A DNA stretch of 29,628 bases from Apostichopus californicus. Its lineage: Eukaryota > Echinodermata > Holothuroidea > Aspidochirotida > Stichopodidae. Location: positions 1 through 29,628 of the forward strand of contig JAIPMN010187362.1 of the NCBI GenBank assembly GCA_020650975.1. Reading direction: 5' to 3'. This document shows positions 20,781 to 29,628 of this stretch, piece after piece. The notes below the pieces were generated by a model. It was given only the letters and a program-made list of their open reading frames with translations, did not search any database and was not told the DNA's origin. How positions within the stretch are numbered: the stretch's first letter is position 1; the number at the start of each line of letters is the position of its first letter. Made by a program: the position numbers and the translations under genes.

Positions 20781-21040
20781 GAGGCGCAGATGAAGTGGGT
20801 GTTGGGGTTTACATCCTCACCCCAACCACCACCACATTTTTACAATATCATATAAATGTCAGTAGTTATAAGCATAACCTATACCTACTAATAGAACCAA
20901 CTTAGTCTAACTATATCTCAGCATGTACCATTTGACATATAGACGCATTCTGGGCGAGGATGCCATAGACCTACCCCGGAGTTGGTTGCAACGAGGGGCC
21001 ACATCCCATTCTGTATGAAACCACTGGATCCGTCCCTGCT
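20781..21040. repeat. Interspersed repeat fragment upstream of gene 2
   Basis: A patch richer in G+C than its surroundings. It has an internal imperfect inverted repeat (GGGTGTTGGGGT at 20797-20808, ACCCCAACCACC at 20819-20830) and ends near GGATCCGTCCCTG at about 21026-21038. This ending style is common in transposon-derived repeats of aquatic animals. No coding region is seen and the family is not determined. Confidence 0.4.
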
Positions 21041-21114
21041 TCCTTAATTAGTATTGTATTAATATGGATATGCTATTGCATGGTTCTCTTAAACTTTTCT
21101 AATTTTTATAACAG

Positions 21115-21183
21115 ACGATTATCACCCAAGCATTACAATGAAGCTATCACATCTGTGTGTGATTCTCCAAATACTAGTAGCAG
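21115..21183 (+). CDS. Gene 2 signal peptide exon (coding from 21138)
   Basis: An ATAACAG acceptor ends at 21114, so a noncoding upstream exon is likely. The ATG at 21138 opens MKLSHLCVILQILVA, a short hydrophobic signal peptide, followed by G/GTTGGT in phase 1. The split codon joins to the Ala that starts the Ig1 exon. This start is chosen because it gives a signal peptide and keeps phase 1 into Ig1. The next ATG downstream in any frame does not. Confidence 0.8.
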
Positions 21184-24100
21184 GTTGGTATCATCAATAT
21201 TTATGAAGAACAATTCCTTACGCTCCGTTCTTAAATTAGCAACTTTAACACAAATTCCTAAATTAACGTGTTTCTCATAATTAGTATTTTCCAAGTCTGA
21301 AAACAAGTTGTAGTCTAAGGCGTATATGTCAGTTAAACAAATATGGTTACGGTGTTTGAATGTTGTAGAAAAGTTTATGAAATACTTGTTAAAATATCAA
21401 CAATATCGCACAATTATGCACGGCCAATATTGGGAGTTGCTAAATAGTGTGAACCAATACTCCTTAAGAAAAACATAACACTCCACACATAGCATCTATA
21501 TGTTTTCATCTTTCTATAGCTCAATGTGTAAAATCGGAAGTCATCTGCCAGGATATATATAAAGTTGTTCTTCACGAACGTGCTGCCGTTTCCTGTACGT
21601 ATGACAGTTCGTTTCACACGGTACGATGGTATCGATATGGTTCTGATGAGTCGTTTTTACGAATTGACGGTCAAAAGAAATCTGGTAACGGTTTCACCTC
21701 TGGAGAATTTGATATAGAAGCAGATGGTACCATGATCATTACAGAAGTTGACATTAAACACCAAGGCAACTATACAATATCGGTCTTAGGCGTAGACGGT
21801 CGGGGAACGCGTCAGGAATTACAAATATATGTAATAGGTACGTCATTTGCTTGTCCAGTTTTATGTCATCAGAGTCAAATTTTCAAATATATAATGAATG
21901 AATAACGTTCATGTTGTATATTTGACATTTCGAGTCTCCATTTTCTTTGTTATTGTTAGTTTTTTATGTAAATAATCAATTAGATATGATGCGACTACCA
22001 ACAGAAAATGAACAACTGCTGATGTTTAGGCCCCGTTGGAATATATGACTCACTCTTTCTTACTTTCGTACTATTTTCCAGCACATCCGAAAGACATTGT
22101 TATCCAACACTGTGATTCCTCCAAATCATCAAAAGCATGTGACCATGTACTCAAAGATGAATTGGCCGATATTGTTCTATGCATAGCGAAAGATGCAAGA
22201 CCCGCCGTAGATATTAAATGGTTTTGGATTAGTCCAGATGGTCCACATGAGGTCAACACACCAGACAACTACACCAGAACAGTGAATAAATCGACTTCTC
22301 TATACACCACTCAGTCTGTTTTAAGCCTTGATAAGAATTCGTTTTCATTACAATACTTCATATGCTCAGTTTCTGGACATGCATTGAAGGATAAAACTAA
22401 TGTTTCTATTTTGATAAATGGAAATGTTCCTTATGGGAATGGGAAGATGGAACAGAAATATGTTATGGAAGGAGACACAGTTGAACTTTCTTGTCCGAAA
22501 TTGTCTTACCCTTTAGCATATGCAAAGATTACAATGGCGGGCAGACGCGAAGAAGTATGGATGCGTATCAATCCATCAAGTCAAAGTGATGAATGCTTCG
22601 ATCAATCTATTTGTGTCTTCCCCACAAAAGGATTGGTTTCATTAACAGCGCTCAACAGATATCAAGACACATCATTGGAATGTATTTATGGTAACGGAAA
22701 ATCCGCCGAACGACATGTAACCAATGTTACAGTGATGGGTAAATATGCACAGCAGGTCATATTCTCAATTAGGGTTAGGAAACATTCCTTTAACGAGAGC
22801 ATCGTGTTATTGTACAGTAATCGATATATTTATGTGTGTTTTTAAGATAAACCCTTGCAAAATTTAATAAATCGTTTTAGCGCTTTACATACTCTGCAGA
22901 GATAGTTTAAACACCAACCGGCTATAAGTAATCAAGTCAATTATTAATATTATGACAGTAGATATATATTTTGGTCTAAATTTATCTTCAACACAATACT
23001 TCATTTTCAGTAATTCCTAAGGCATCCAGCACTGTAATTGATGGATGTGAGAGTTTTGAAAGCTGTTCGCAAAGCATTCCAATTCGAGGAAGAATAAAAT
23101 GTTCTGTGTTTGGCGTCAAACCTCCAGTGTCGCTAATAATGAAAGCAAACGAACGTTCAGCAGGAGATATAGAGTTCTCGGAAGAAAGCAATATTATACA
23201 AAAGGATTATGATTCTGTGACATCAAGCACGCATTTATCAGCAGCATATGAAATTCAGGAATGCGTTGACCTGGTTAAGGTAACGTGCCTTCCGAGTGAT
23301 AATGAACTCCAAGAATACATCTTAGCATCTCAGGTGGTTTTACAGATCGGTAAGTATAAAATATTCATCCTCAGTTAGTTTCTAATTTCATAAAAATTGT
23401 TAGCATTTTTCTGCACCAAAATTGTATTTACTAAACATATCAATGATTTCACTTTTTGATTTGCTCTATTGTATCATATACAACTGTTTCAACATACATT
23501 ATACAGATGCTAATATAAATCATATTATTTGTTAAAACAACATGTAGCTATAAGTAAAAATTATCAAATTATGTTATATTATTAAATTATAGTTTCAGCT
23601 CAGTGTTATAGTTTTAATAGCATAATTGAGGAGATCATATATAATCAATGTCCGCAGCGGCTCTGTAGTAATTAGTAACAAAAATTCAATATCCTAAATT
23701 GATATTGATCATTTAAGTATTTCAGTCATCATGGTTAAAATTAATATATTAATAAAGAAATCAATAATACTAATCTAAGATGATGAGGTTGGTCCGGAAA
23801 TACGTTTTCAGACGTAGGTTCCATTTTTTTCTATCTTTAACAGATAAATCTACCTGCTCCGGTGGAGGACATGGAGCGCTCGTGGCTGTTCTTACTGTTG
23901 GTTTTGTTTTGATAGTATGCGCTGCAGTAATCTTCACGTATATGTACACGAAAGGTAAGGCTCATTGATTTCTAATGCGTGTGACTAGACATAATAATTC
24001 TGAGAGTATTTGAGAGTAATTAATTGACGGAATTTCTTGGTGAAAATCATAGTTATAGATCATATTCATCCTATCGTGTTTTTAGTTCAATCGAGGATAT

Positions 24101-27100
24101 TAAAAAGACATGAAAAGTACATGTTTTTACTTTTGCTCTTTAACCATGACGACCATTACAACAAAGACTTTATGTAGTAACATTGTTGCATAGTTTTGTT
24201 ATAGAGTATTGCTCGTAAATATGGAAACACTGTTTTATATTTCTATGAAAATACTTAGAAAGCTACCAATTTACCACATAACATCACTTAAGTTTTATCG
24301 TCATAATAAGAGTGCAATAAAGGAGTTTCAGTGCGAAAATGTGTAATTTGATTTGAAGTGAAAACATACGTTTCCACATGTACACAAACTCCATCCCTTA
24401 TACCTTTTAGTTGAATAAGGTATGTAACTGTAAGTTGCATCAAACTAAATACAATACAATGCTTAATAAAGTACAGCCAACACTATACTGATAACTAAAT
24501 TAACGTTACGTCTTAACGAAGGTCACTTATCAAAGGTCAGTGCTAGATGTTCAAGCCAGAAACACGACAACGAGGAAGGCACGGCATTAAATACTGACCA
24601 AACGGATGGGGCTCAGGAGAAGGTAGATTTGGCTTTGCTCTTCTATTTCTATGCACTTTTCACTAATTAATTGTTTCACAATCTACTATAGAGTTGTAAC
24701 ACACATCATTTAAGTTAATTAATTTGTAGCTTACATAAAGATAAGCTGTGCGCAATGAATTGCTCTCGTAGAATACTTTGACTTCTTACCTCCAGCAAAG
24801 AAATGCCTATATAGGGGTCGTTACCGACTCAGTTCAGGTAGCGGTCACTGAGTCCCTATTCAATGGGCAGAGCACAATATTTGTAATCATCTAGTCACTG
24901 GTTTGAACCGTTTAGTCAAACATTTGTTTGCTCTTTCAAACGTTTATGTTATTTCGTAATCGGTTTCCCTTTTTTTCAGTGGTATCTTTCATCTCTCCTA
25001 CAGTACTAGTCGACCATATTTTCTTAAACGTATTTGTAGCATGTACGTAAGTGTATATTTCTTTACCAAACATCAACACGAGGAATCGTTTTCAACAAAG
25101 GAGCTCAGATGGGATCTATGAGCGGAAAAGAGAAGTTAAAGCATCTGCATATACATCTCGTTTTCTTTCTCTTAATGTAGAAGGTTCCTCAGGATTCGAT
25201 CAAGGTTACTGGGGATGATCCTTTGTCTAATCAGCCGTTATTGCAAGACGTACGTGCTACTTCACATTTAAATATTTTTAATTAGGCATTTTCCCGTTTC
25301 ATTATTCGCTTTGTTTAATCAAGTGGGAATTTGTTGGAAATTACGTGGGTATTACTCTTTTTTTCGTTTCATGACCATCTATGTAATGTGTACCCGCATA
25401 ACCGGAGACTTCTGCAAATGACTGAAACGTTCTATTACTGAGAAAGAGCTTTGTAGACTTTTTTCCATCATATCGACCGTTTTTACAGTATGTAAAAAAT
25501 GGTTGTAACAGTTTAAGTTCAACCTAATATCGAATCTGCGTTGTGATCTGCGTTTGTTCCTAATACAATAATTAGTATCCTTGTTTTCGTTGGCGATAAA
25601 GTAATATTCAATTAGCTCAGAAAAAAATTATAGATATAATTTGTGTAATGTATCCAACCCTGGGGGATTTGGGGCTATATAAGCTCGACTGTGCAACTTG
25701 TCTAATATTTCTTGTTGTGTCTGAATTTCGCATTCACAAGTTAACTGTTCATGCTAAACTTGTAACACAGGTTGAAATAACACAATGAATAACTACACCA
25801 CGTTATCACCTCTGTCTATATTTTCATTTTATGAACTTATTTATAGGATACAAAACTTTCAGGCAATCAACCGAACGAGGAAGAAGAATCTATACTAGCA
25901 GATGTACCTCAGATAACAAAGGTTCGAATTTGATTGACGATGTAATGAAAATATTCACAAAACACAGTTCTATTTTGTCAATGTTAATTTTGTTGGATTC
26001 CTGTCCACATGTTTCTCTTGTTAAAATTCGTTCAGAATTGTCTGTTACTGTCCTTACTTTATTTGCTCTTAAATTTTCTCTTTCTTACAATTCTTTATTT
26101 CTTATATTAATACTTCTTCTAACCTTCTTTCTGTTTGTAAATTATGTATGCAAATAGGAAGAAGAAGCTACACAAGAAAATACGCCACAGGTACACTATA
26201 CAGATGCATTAAATCAATGTCAAATATTGTAAGGAAAAAATGGAAACTTGACCAAAACTGAGTATAACATGATAAGTTTTACTTCAGTTTGATATTGGTA
26301 ATGAAACACAGCAAAGCAGCCAGTGTATTTGAAAAGGGTTTTGTGGACCGTTAAATGTACGTTGCGACATTTTGTACAGATTTCTAGAATCACAGTCTTT
26401 AAAAAATTCTAAAGAATGAATCAACCATGGATTTCCGAATAGAAAACTTCTGATTATTTCCTTACTTCATTATTCTTTTTATTATTCTTCCTTCAGTTAT
26501 TTAATTGTTTTACTTTAATCTGTTCAAATCGTTTATTTGTTTCTGTAAATTATGTATGCTCATAGTTAAAATATCCTTCTTATATATCAAATTCGTGTAA
26601 TTGAATACTTCCTGTTTCCGTGTTATAATTCATCACTACAATGGAAAACATGACACTGGTTGCCACCATTATATGGTTACCCTAATTTTTAATTATGGTG
26701 TATTTTATAATCTGATCGACAGGATCAACAAATTCAAATTATTCAACCCAAAGAGGAAGACAAATCTCCCCAAAACCGAATGCCACAGGTACACTATATT
26801 ACATCAATAAATATCGTAATAAAATATTAAAACTTACCAATGATAAACTATGACTTGATCAATTCTTTGCTGCTCCTGAAATCACATAATCTTTAACACT
26901 TTGGTTTACAGGAGTCACAAACTCCGAAGAATGAATCAACAGAAAAAGAGACATATTTACCAGGGGATTTACCAAAGGTAACAGTAGCTACGATTTGCTA
27001 TGAATATTAAAAGGATAACACTTGATATAAATGAAGTATAGCCCTAATGCCGTGTTGTATTTGTTATAATTGCATTCTTAACGGTGTTTAAAACCAATTA

Positions 27101-29284
27101 ATCATATGTCATATGCGTTTTAGGCTCCTCAAATTGAAATTGAAAGCAATCAACCAACACAGGAGGAAGATTCTACACCAGTGGAGGCACCACAGGTAAC
27201 AAATCCTTCTTAACGATTGAATTTAGATTTCTTATATTGTAGTTTTTTGTGGGGTGGATGTGTCTCGATTGAATAGTCGAGAATTGAAAGAATGCATGTA
27301 CCAAATAAACGTGTTATGTTTATTACTTTCTAGTCACTTTATAATCATACGATTTGTTCTTCTTTGCTCAGACTGCCAATCTCGATGAACTCGTGGAATC
27401 ATTTATAAATGAGGTAATAACTTCTACCTCGTGGTTGGGTTAGACGAGCTAAAAGTAGTAGCATTTTGATTTCTAGTATATTTTGCAGCAGCTTATTTTG
27501 TAACGTAATGCTACTGTAATGCTGTAATATATCGATGGGTTCTCGAACATGATAAAACTGCACAGAATGTGGATAGAATATTTATTATATTTATATATTA
27601 AATAACTGAAAGGAATATGAATGATTCTCATACCCATTTAACATTTCAATTTGTATTCAAAGTATATCAAGAAATAACCGTACCGAAGTTACATTCTACT
27701 TGTTGCAGTTGTACTTGTTTCTAAACTCCGTCAATAATTTATCCTTCTCTTTGTAGCCATCAAAGAAAATGTATGATCTTTGGAGTAGTATACTTGAATC
27801 ACGCAACGTAAGTAGTATATTAAGTCAAAACACACCATTACGGTCAGTTGTTCCTGTTAAACAGCTAATAAAAAGTAACCACGAAGACTAATACAATCCA
27901 TTTAATTGTTGTACAATATTTTAGTTTGTGAAATATGATGAGATATATATGTTCCAGTCTAGTAAATTATAGTATAGTTGTAAAGGATGAAAATAAAATT
28001 ACCGTTTATGATTTTCTCATTATAATCAACAGGAATCGCTTTGTATTTACTTGAAAAGATATATTCCAGATAAGATGAAAATGACCGAGGTAAATATAAA
28101 AATAACGTCTGTAATCGGTGCTAAAAAATGTTTACAATGGTGATTCGGATAACGATTTAAATGTGTATGATTTGATGGAAATGAAACAAGACATTTTCTG
28201 CTGTTCAAACACCAGGGGCTTTGTTTTACCACGTTGCCACGTTTGAAGAAAATACGAATTGTAATCCAAAATGATTGTTATGAAAGTGGTTAAACAAAGA
28301 AGGACTGCGTACTTATGTATTTCCTTTTAATCTCATTTACTTTCATTCAGGACACGATTACTGCGATTATGAAGTTCTTCGCTACCTGCAAAAAGAATGG
28401 TTGGGTGCGTTTTTGCTTTAATCTCTAATCTCTAATCTCCAAAGTAAATAAGTCTTTCCATGAGAACTGTCCAATAAGATACCAGCAATCTCCAAACTGT
28501 AAATTAAGTTTACTGCTCAGTATATTGCATTCAATTCTTGCTTTGTATACTTTTGAAATAACTACTTTTGATACATATTATGGTATTCTCTTTCAGATAA
28601 CTTCAGAGGAAAGTTTGGACTTGGTAACAATTACAGTGGAAAAGGTGACAAGAGAAAGGCGATTGCATTGATTTCAACGCGGCAAAATACTTGAATAAAT
28701 TTGTTTTGTTTTTTTGTAAATCACAATTTGCATTACCTTTAATAGTCAATTGCTATCCGTGGTTTACGAAGATTGCTCTTTAGTGATTACAAAGCACACA
28801 TGAAACCATTAAAGGTCTTATTGTTGTGTTTATTGCCTGCTAAACATGAGCAACACTAGCAAAGAATGTCATGTATTTGCCGCGATGTATAGAATAATAG
28901 AATTATAAACAAAGAACAGAAAAGGATGGAAAAATATTACATCTGTGTCAAGATAAAATGACTTGGCATTTATTTCCCTTGGCTGAAGTGTGATTTGAGG
29001 CGAAATCGGTTGCGAAAATTAAATTGCTAGAACTATTTCCTTAGTCTTACAGTTTGAATAGAACTTGAAGGATGTATACCAAATTAAACTATACATGTTG
29101 TAATACAAGCTCATGGTTTCCGAAGCTAAAGAGAAATATCAGATCATTGTAACTTTAATGATTAAACAATATCAGTCACCAATATTTGCTTTTGTTTAAC
29201 GTTTAATTGTCATTTTTCTTTATTGTACAGCAATCTATTAAATTGTCTTTACAAGGACTTGGGATAGCATATGCACTTAAACAG
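21138..29284 (+). CDS. Gene 2: Ig-domain transmembrane receptor with a micro-exon modular tail (3' end beyond window)
   Basis: Exons: 21138-21183, 21520-21837, 22082-22738, 23011-23349, 23844-23954, 24522-24622, 24796-24837, 25181-25249, 25847-25921, 26158-26190, 26723-26788, 26912-26977, 27124-27195, 27372-27413, 27757-27807, 28033-28089, 28351-28404, 28597-28644, 29231-29284, continuing to the right. At least 767 residues are visible. Order: signal peptide 1-15, Ig1 16-121, Ig2 and Ig3 122-340, Ig4 341-453, membrane span about 464-488, then a cytoplasmic tail. Extracellular exons are joined in phase 1, as usual for Ig genes. Exon 24522-24622 converts phase 1 to 0, and all tail exons are phase 0-0. 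It is probably a type I cell-surface recognition receptor. The ligand is unknown. I see no ITAM or ITIM in the tail. The tail modules match gene 1, so the two are likely tandem paralogues. Introns over 300 bases otherwise show nothing I recognise. Confidence 0.85.
21520..21837 (+). CDS. Gene 2 exon: Ig domain 1 (V-like)
   Basis: 318 bases, phase 1-1. B-strand Cys at residue 41 (ERAAVSCTYDSS), core Trp at 52 (VRWYRYGS), then DGTMIITEVDIKHQGNYTIS, the normal D-x-G-x-Y region of a V-set fold. The residue two past that Tyr, where the disulphide partner should be, is Ile. The only other Cys are 18 and 25 at the N-terminus. NYT is a glycosylation sequon. The domain therefore lacks the canonical disulphide, or uses an N-terminal Cys instead. 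Confidence 0.88.
22082..22738 (+). CDS. Gene 2 exon: Ig domains 2 and 3 in a single exon
   Basis: 657 bases, phase 1-1, residues 122-340. Ig2 has IVLCIAKDARPAVDIKWFW and then LQYFICSVSG, giving the usual Cys, Trp, Cys. Ig3 has GDTVELSCPKL and then TSLECIYGNG, with Cys at both ends but no core Trp. An extra Cys pair (DECFDQSIC) may bond. Sequons include NYT, NKS, NVS and NVT. Two Ig domains without an intron between them suggests intron loss or an inseparable pair. Confidence 0.87.
23011..23349 (+). CDS. Gene 2 exon: Ig-like domain 4 (membrane proximal)
   Basis: 339 bases, phase 1-1, residues 341-453. RGRIKCSVFGVKPPVSLIM and LVKVTCLPSDNE give the Cys pair. The core Trp is replaced by a hydrophobic residue. 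It has two further N-terminal Cys (GCESFESC), a close CxxxxxC spacing, and a Cys before the F strand (IQEC). It is a diverged Ig fold, with the same general look as Ig3. Confidence 0.8.
23844..23954 (+). CDS. Gene 2 exon: transmembrane segment
   Basis: 111 bases, phase 1-1, residues 454-490. After a Cys- and Gly-containing stalk (STCSGGGH) come about 25 hydrophobic residues, starting GALVAVLTVGFVLIV. The segment then ends in TYMYTK, a normal stop-transfer. Extracellular Ig domains lie before and the charged tail after, so orientation is type I. Confidence 0.9.
24522..24622 (+). CDS. Gene 2 exon: juxtamembrane, phase 1 to phase 0 adaptor
   Basis: 101 bases. It begins GHLSKVSARCSSQKHDNEEG and ends TDGAQEK. 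It is hydrophilic and first basic, then acidic, as expected just inside the membrane. It is the only asymmetric coding exon between the membrane span and the right edge, so it connects the phase-1 ectodomain to the phase-0 tail. For that reason it should be constitutive. The acceptor (TCTTAACGAAG) is weaker than most, but the frame fits exactly. Confidence 0.75.
24796..24837 (+). CDS. Gene 2 small exon QRNAYIGVVTDSVQ (probable)
   Basis: 42 bases, phase 0-0, between CTTACCTCCAG and GTAGCG. It fits the frame on both sides. The single Tyr (NAYIGV) does not meet the ITIM pattern because residue -2 is Asn. It could be optional, since skipping keeps the frame. Confidence 0.55.
25181..27195 (+). CDS. 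Gene 2 acidic Pro/Gln-rich linker exons (six)
   Basis: Phase 0-0 exons: 25181-25249 (23 residues, starts KVPQDSIKVTGDDPL); 25847-25921 (25, starts DTKLSGNQPNEEEES); 26158-26190 EEEATQENTPQ; 26723-26788 (22, starts DQQIQIIQPKEEDK); 26912-26977 (22, starts ESQTPKNESTEK, ends PGDLPK); 27124-27195 (24, starts APQIEIESNQPTQEED, ends EAPQ). Most end in P-Q or P-K at the splice site. The second and sixth share G/S-NQP-x-x-EE, so they are related. The stretch is probably a disordered spacer between the membrane and the helical modules. The donor of 25847-25921 is weak (GTTCGA), see findings. Confidence 0.75.
26387..26425 (+). pseudogene. Decayed copy of exon 26912-26977
   Basis: GAATCACAG...TCTAAAGAATGAATCAAC at 26387-26425 closely follows the start of the exon at 26912 (GAGTCACAAACTCCGAAGAATGAATCAAC), with an insertion of T/A bases that breaks the frame. 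The flanking intron is also duplicated (26136-26157 against 26544-26565). It is a remnant of a tandem duplication that spread the linker exons. Confidence 0.7.
27372..29284 (+). CDS. Gene 2 helical module exons (six, continuing past the right edge)
   Basis: Phase 0-0 exons: 27372-27413 TANLDELVESFINE; 27757-27807 PSKKMYDLWSSILESRN; 28033-28089 ESLCIYLKRYIPDKMKMTE; 28351-28404 DTITAIMKFFATCKKNGW; 28597-28644 ITSEESLDLVTITVEK (an earlier in-frame donor after 28623 would shorten it to nine residues); 29231-29284 QSIKLSLQGLGIAYALKQ. They have the same size, phase, hydrophobic spacing and ends (K, W, E) as gene 1. TANLDEL parallels TNLTQLYD in gene 1. The last exon has a good donor (GTAACT), and no stop is reached, so the array continues to the right. 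A possible acceptor (GATAG) lies at the very end of the window. Confidence 0.82.
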
Positions 29285-29628
29285 GTAACTTGCCAGCCTT
29301 TTACCAACATAAGAAATTTGATAAAAGCTACAATTAAAGATAAATTTAGGTGCAAAATGTATTTTGATATGTTATCTACCATTTAAGCAGCTGTTATAGA
29401 TTTGAGTAACTTTTTACTGAGTAAAGCACTATTCTTTACATATCAGCATTTCGTTGAACTTTAGGGTACAAAACCTTTTCATCGTTTCCATTCTTTATGA
29501 ATTTGATTAAACGAATAATGCTCACTTGTTGCAACACATCGTCGTCGATATTACTCATGTTGCAAAGTTAACCACGATCATGAAACGTTATTAATGGAAC
29601 GGTCATTTGTTTAACCCGATAGGAATAT

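Noticed and set aside
22036-22081. ATG upstream of the Ig2-Ig3 exon as a separate gene start
   Set aside because: The bases before 22082 are intron with a clear ATTTTCCAG acceptor. The frame continuing upstream is accidental.
23106-23378. ATG within the Ig4 exon as a start
   Set aside because: The exon is fully open in the phase set by gene 2 and begins at the acceptor at 23010.
24522-27195. ITIM or ITAM motifs in the gene 2 tail
   Set aside because: The tyrosine contexts (NAYIGV, ETYLPG) do not fit the consensus. The tail as far as seen is not a classic phosphotyrosine tail.
1-29628. CRISPR array, bacterial operon, rRNA or tRNA genes
   Set aside because: No regularly spaced identical repeats, bacterial gene layout or tRNA-like folds were noticed. 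The regular spacing here is of exons, not of repeats.

Overview
The window is A+T-rich eukaryotic DNA. It has no bacterial-style genes. Instead it holds two intron-rich genes in tandem on the + strand, with good GT-AG splice sites, V-type and other Ig domains, and retroelement and MITE remnants. This points to an animal, probably an aquatic invertebrate. I would guess an echinoderm or similar, but that is a low-confidence guess. Most long reading frames in the window are chance. The real coding sequence is a long string of very small exons that a six-frame scan misses.

Region by region. 1-853 is the 5' end of an LTR retrotransposon on the - strand (LTR 248-853, then the start of a Gag-like frame running off the left edge). 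959-16968 is gene 1, seen only as its 3' part. It has about 47 micro-exons, 24-78 bases each, and every one enters and leaves in phase 0. Thirty of them are exactly 54 bases, that is 18 codons. Each encodes a short amphipathic helix-like unit with hydrophobic residues at positions 1, 6 and 10, often starting I/V/L-S/T-x-D/E. The stop is at 16966-16968, with a 3'-UTR intron and a poly(A) signal near 17625. A MITE-like element sits in one intron (14671-15011). 17650-21110 is mostly intergenic. It holds duplicated sequence, a GACTC-rich patch, a repeat fragment, and two orphan candidate module exons (18061-18135 and 20503-20579).

21115 to the right edge is gene 2. It has a signal peptide exon, four Ig-like domains in three phase-1 exons, a transmembrane exon, and a phase 1-to-0 juxtamembrane exon. 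Then come phase-0 acidic Pro/Gln-rich micro-exons, and finally the same kind of 14-19-residue helical micro-exons as gene 1, still running at the right edge.

The main inference is that the two genes are tandem paralogues. Gene 1 in this window would be the cytoplasmic tail of a second Ig-type receptor whose Ig and membrane exons lie to the left, beyond the retroelement. Together they would form a receptor family with an Ig ectodomain and a very long cytoplasmic tail built from frame-neutral helix cassettes. I do not recognise this tail as any named domain. Because every tail exon is symmetric (phase 0-0), any exon could be skipped, gained or duplicated without breaking the frame. Half-decayed exon copies in both genes show that gain and loss are ongoing.
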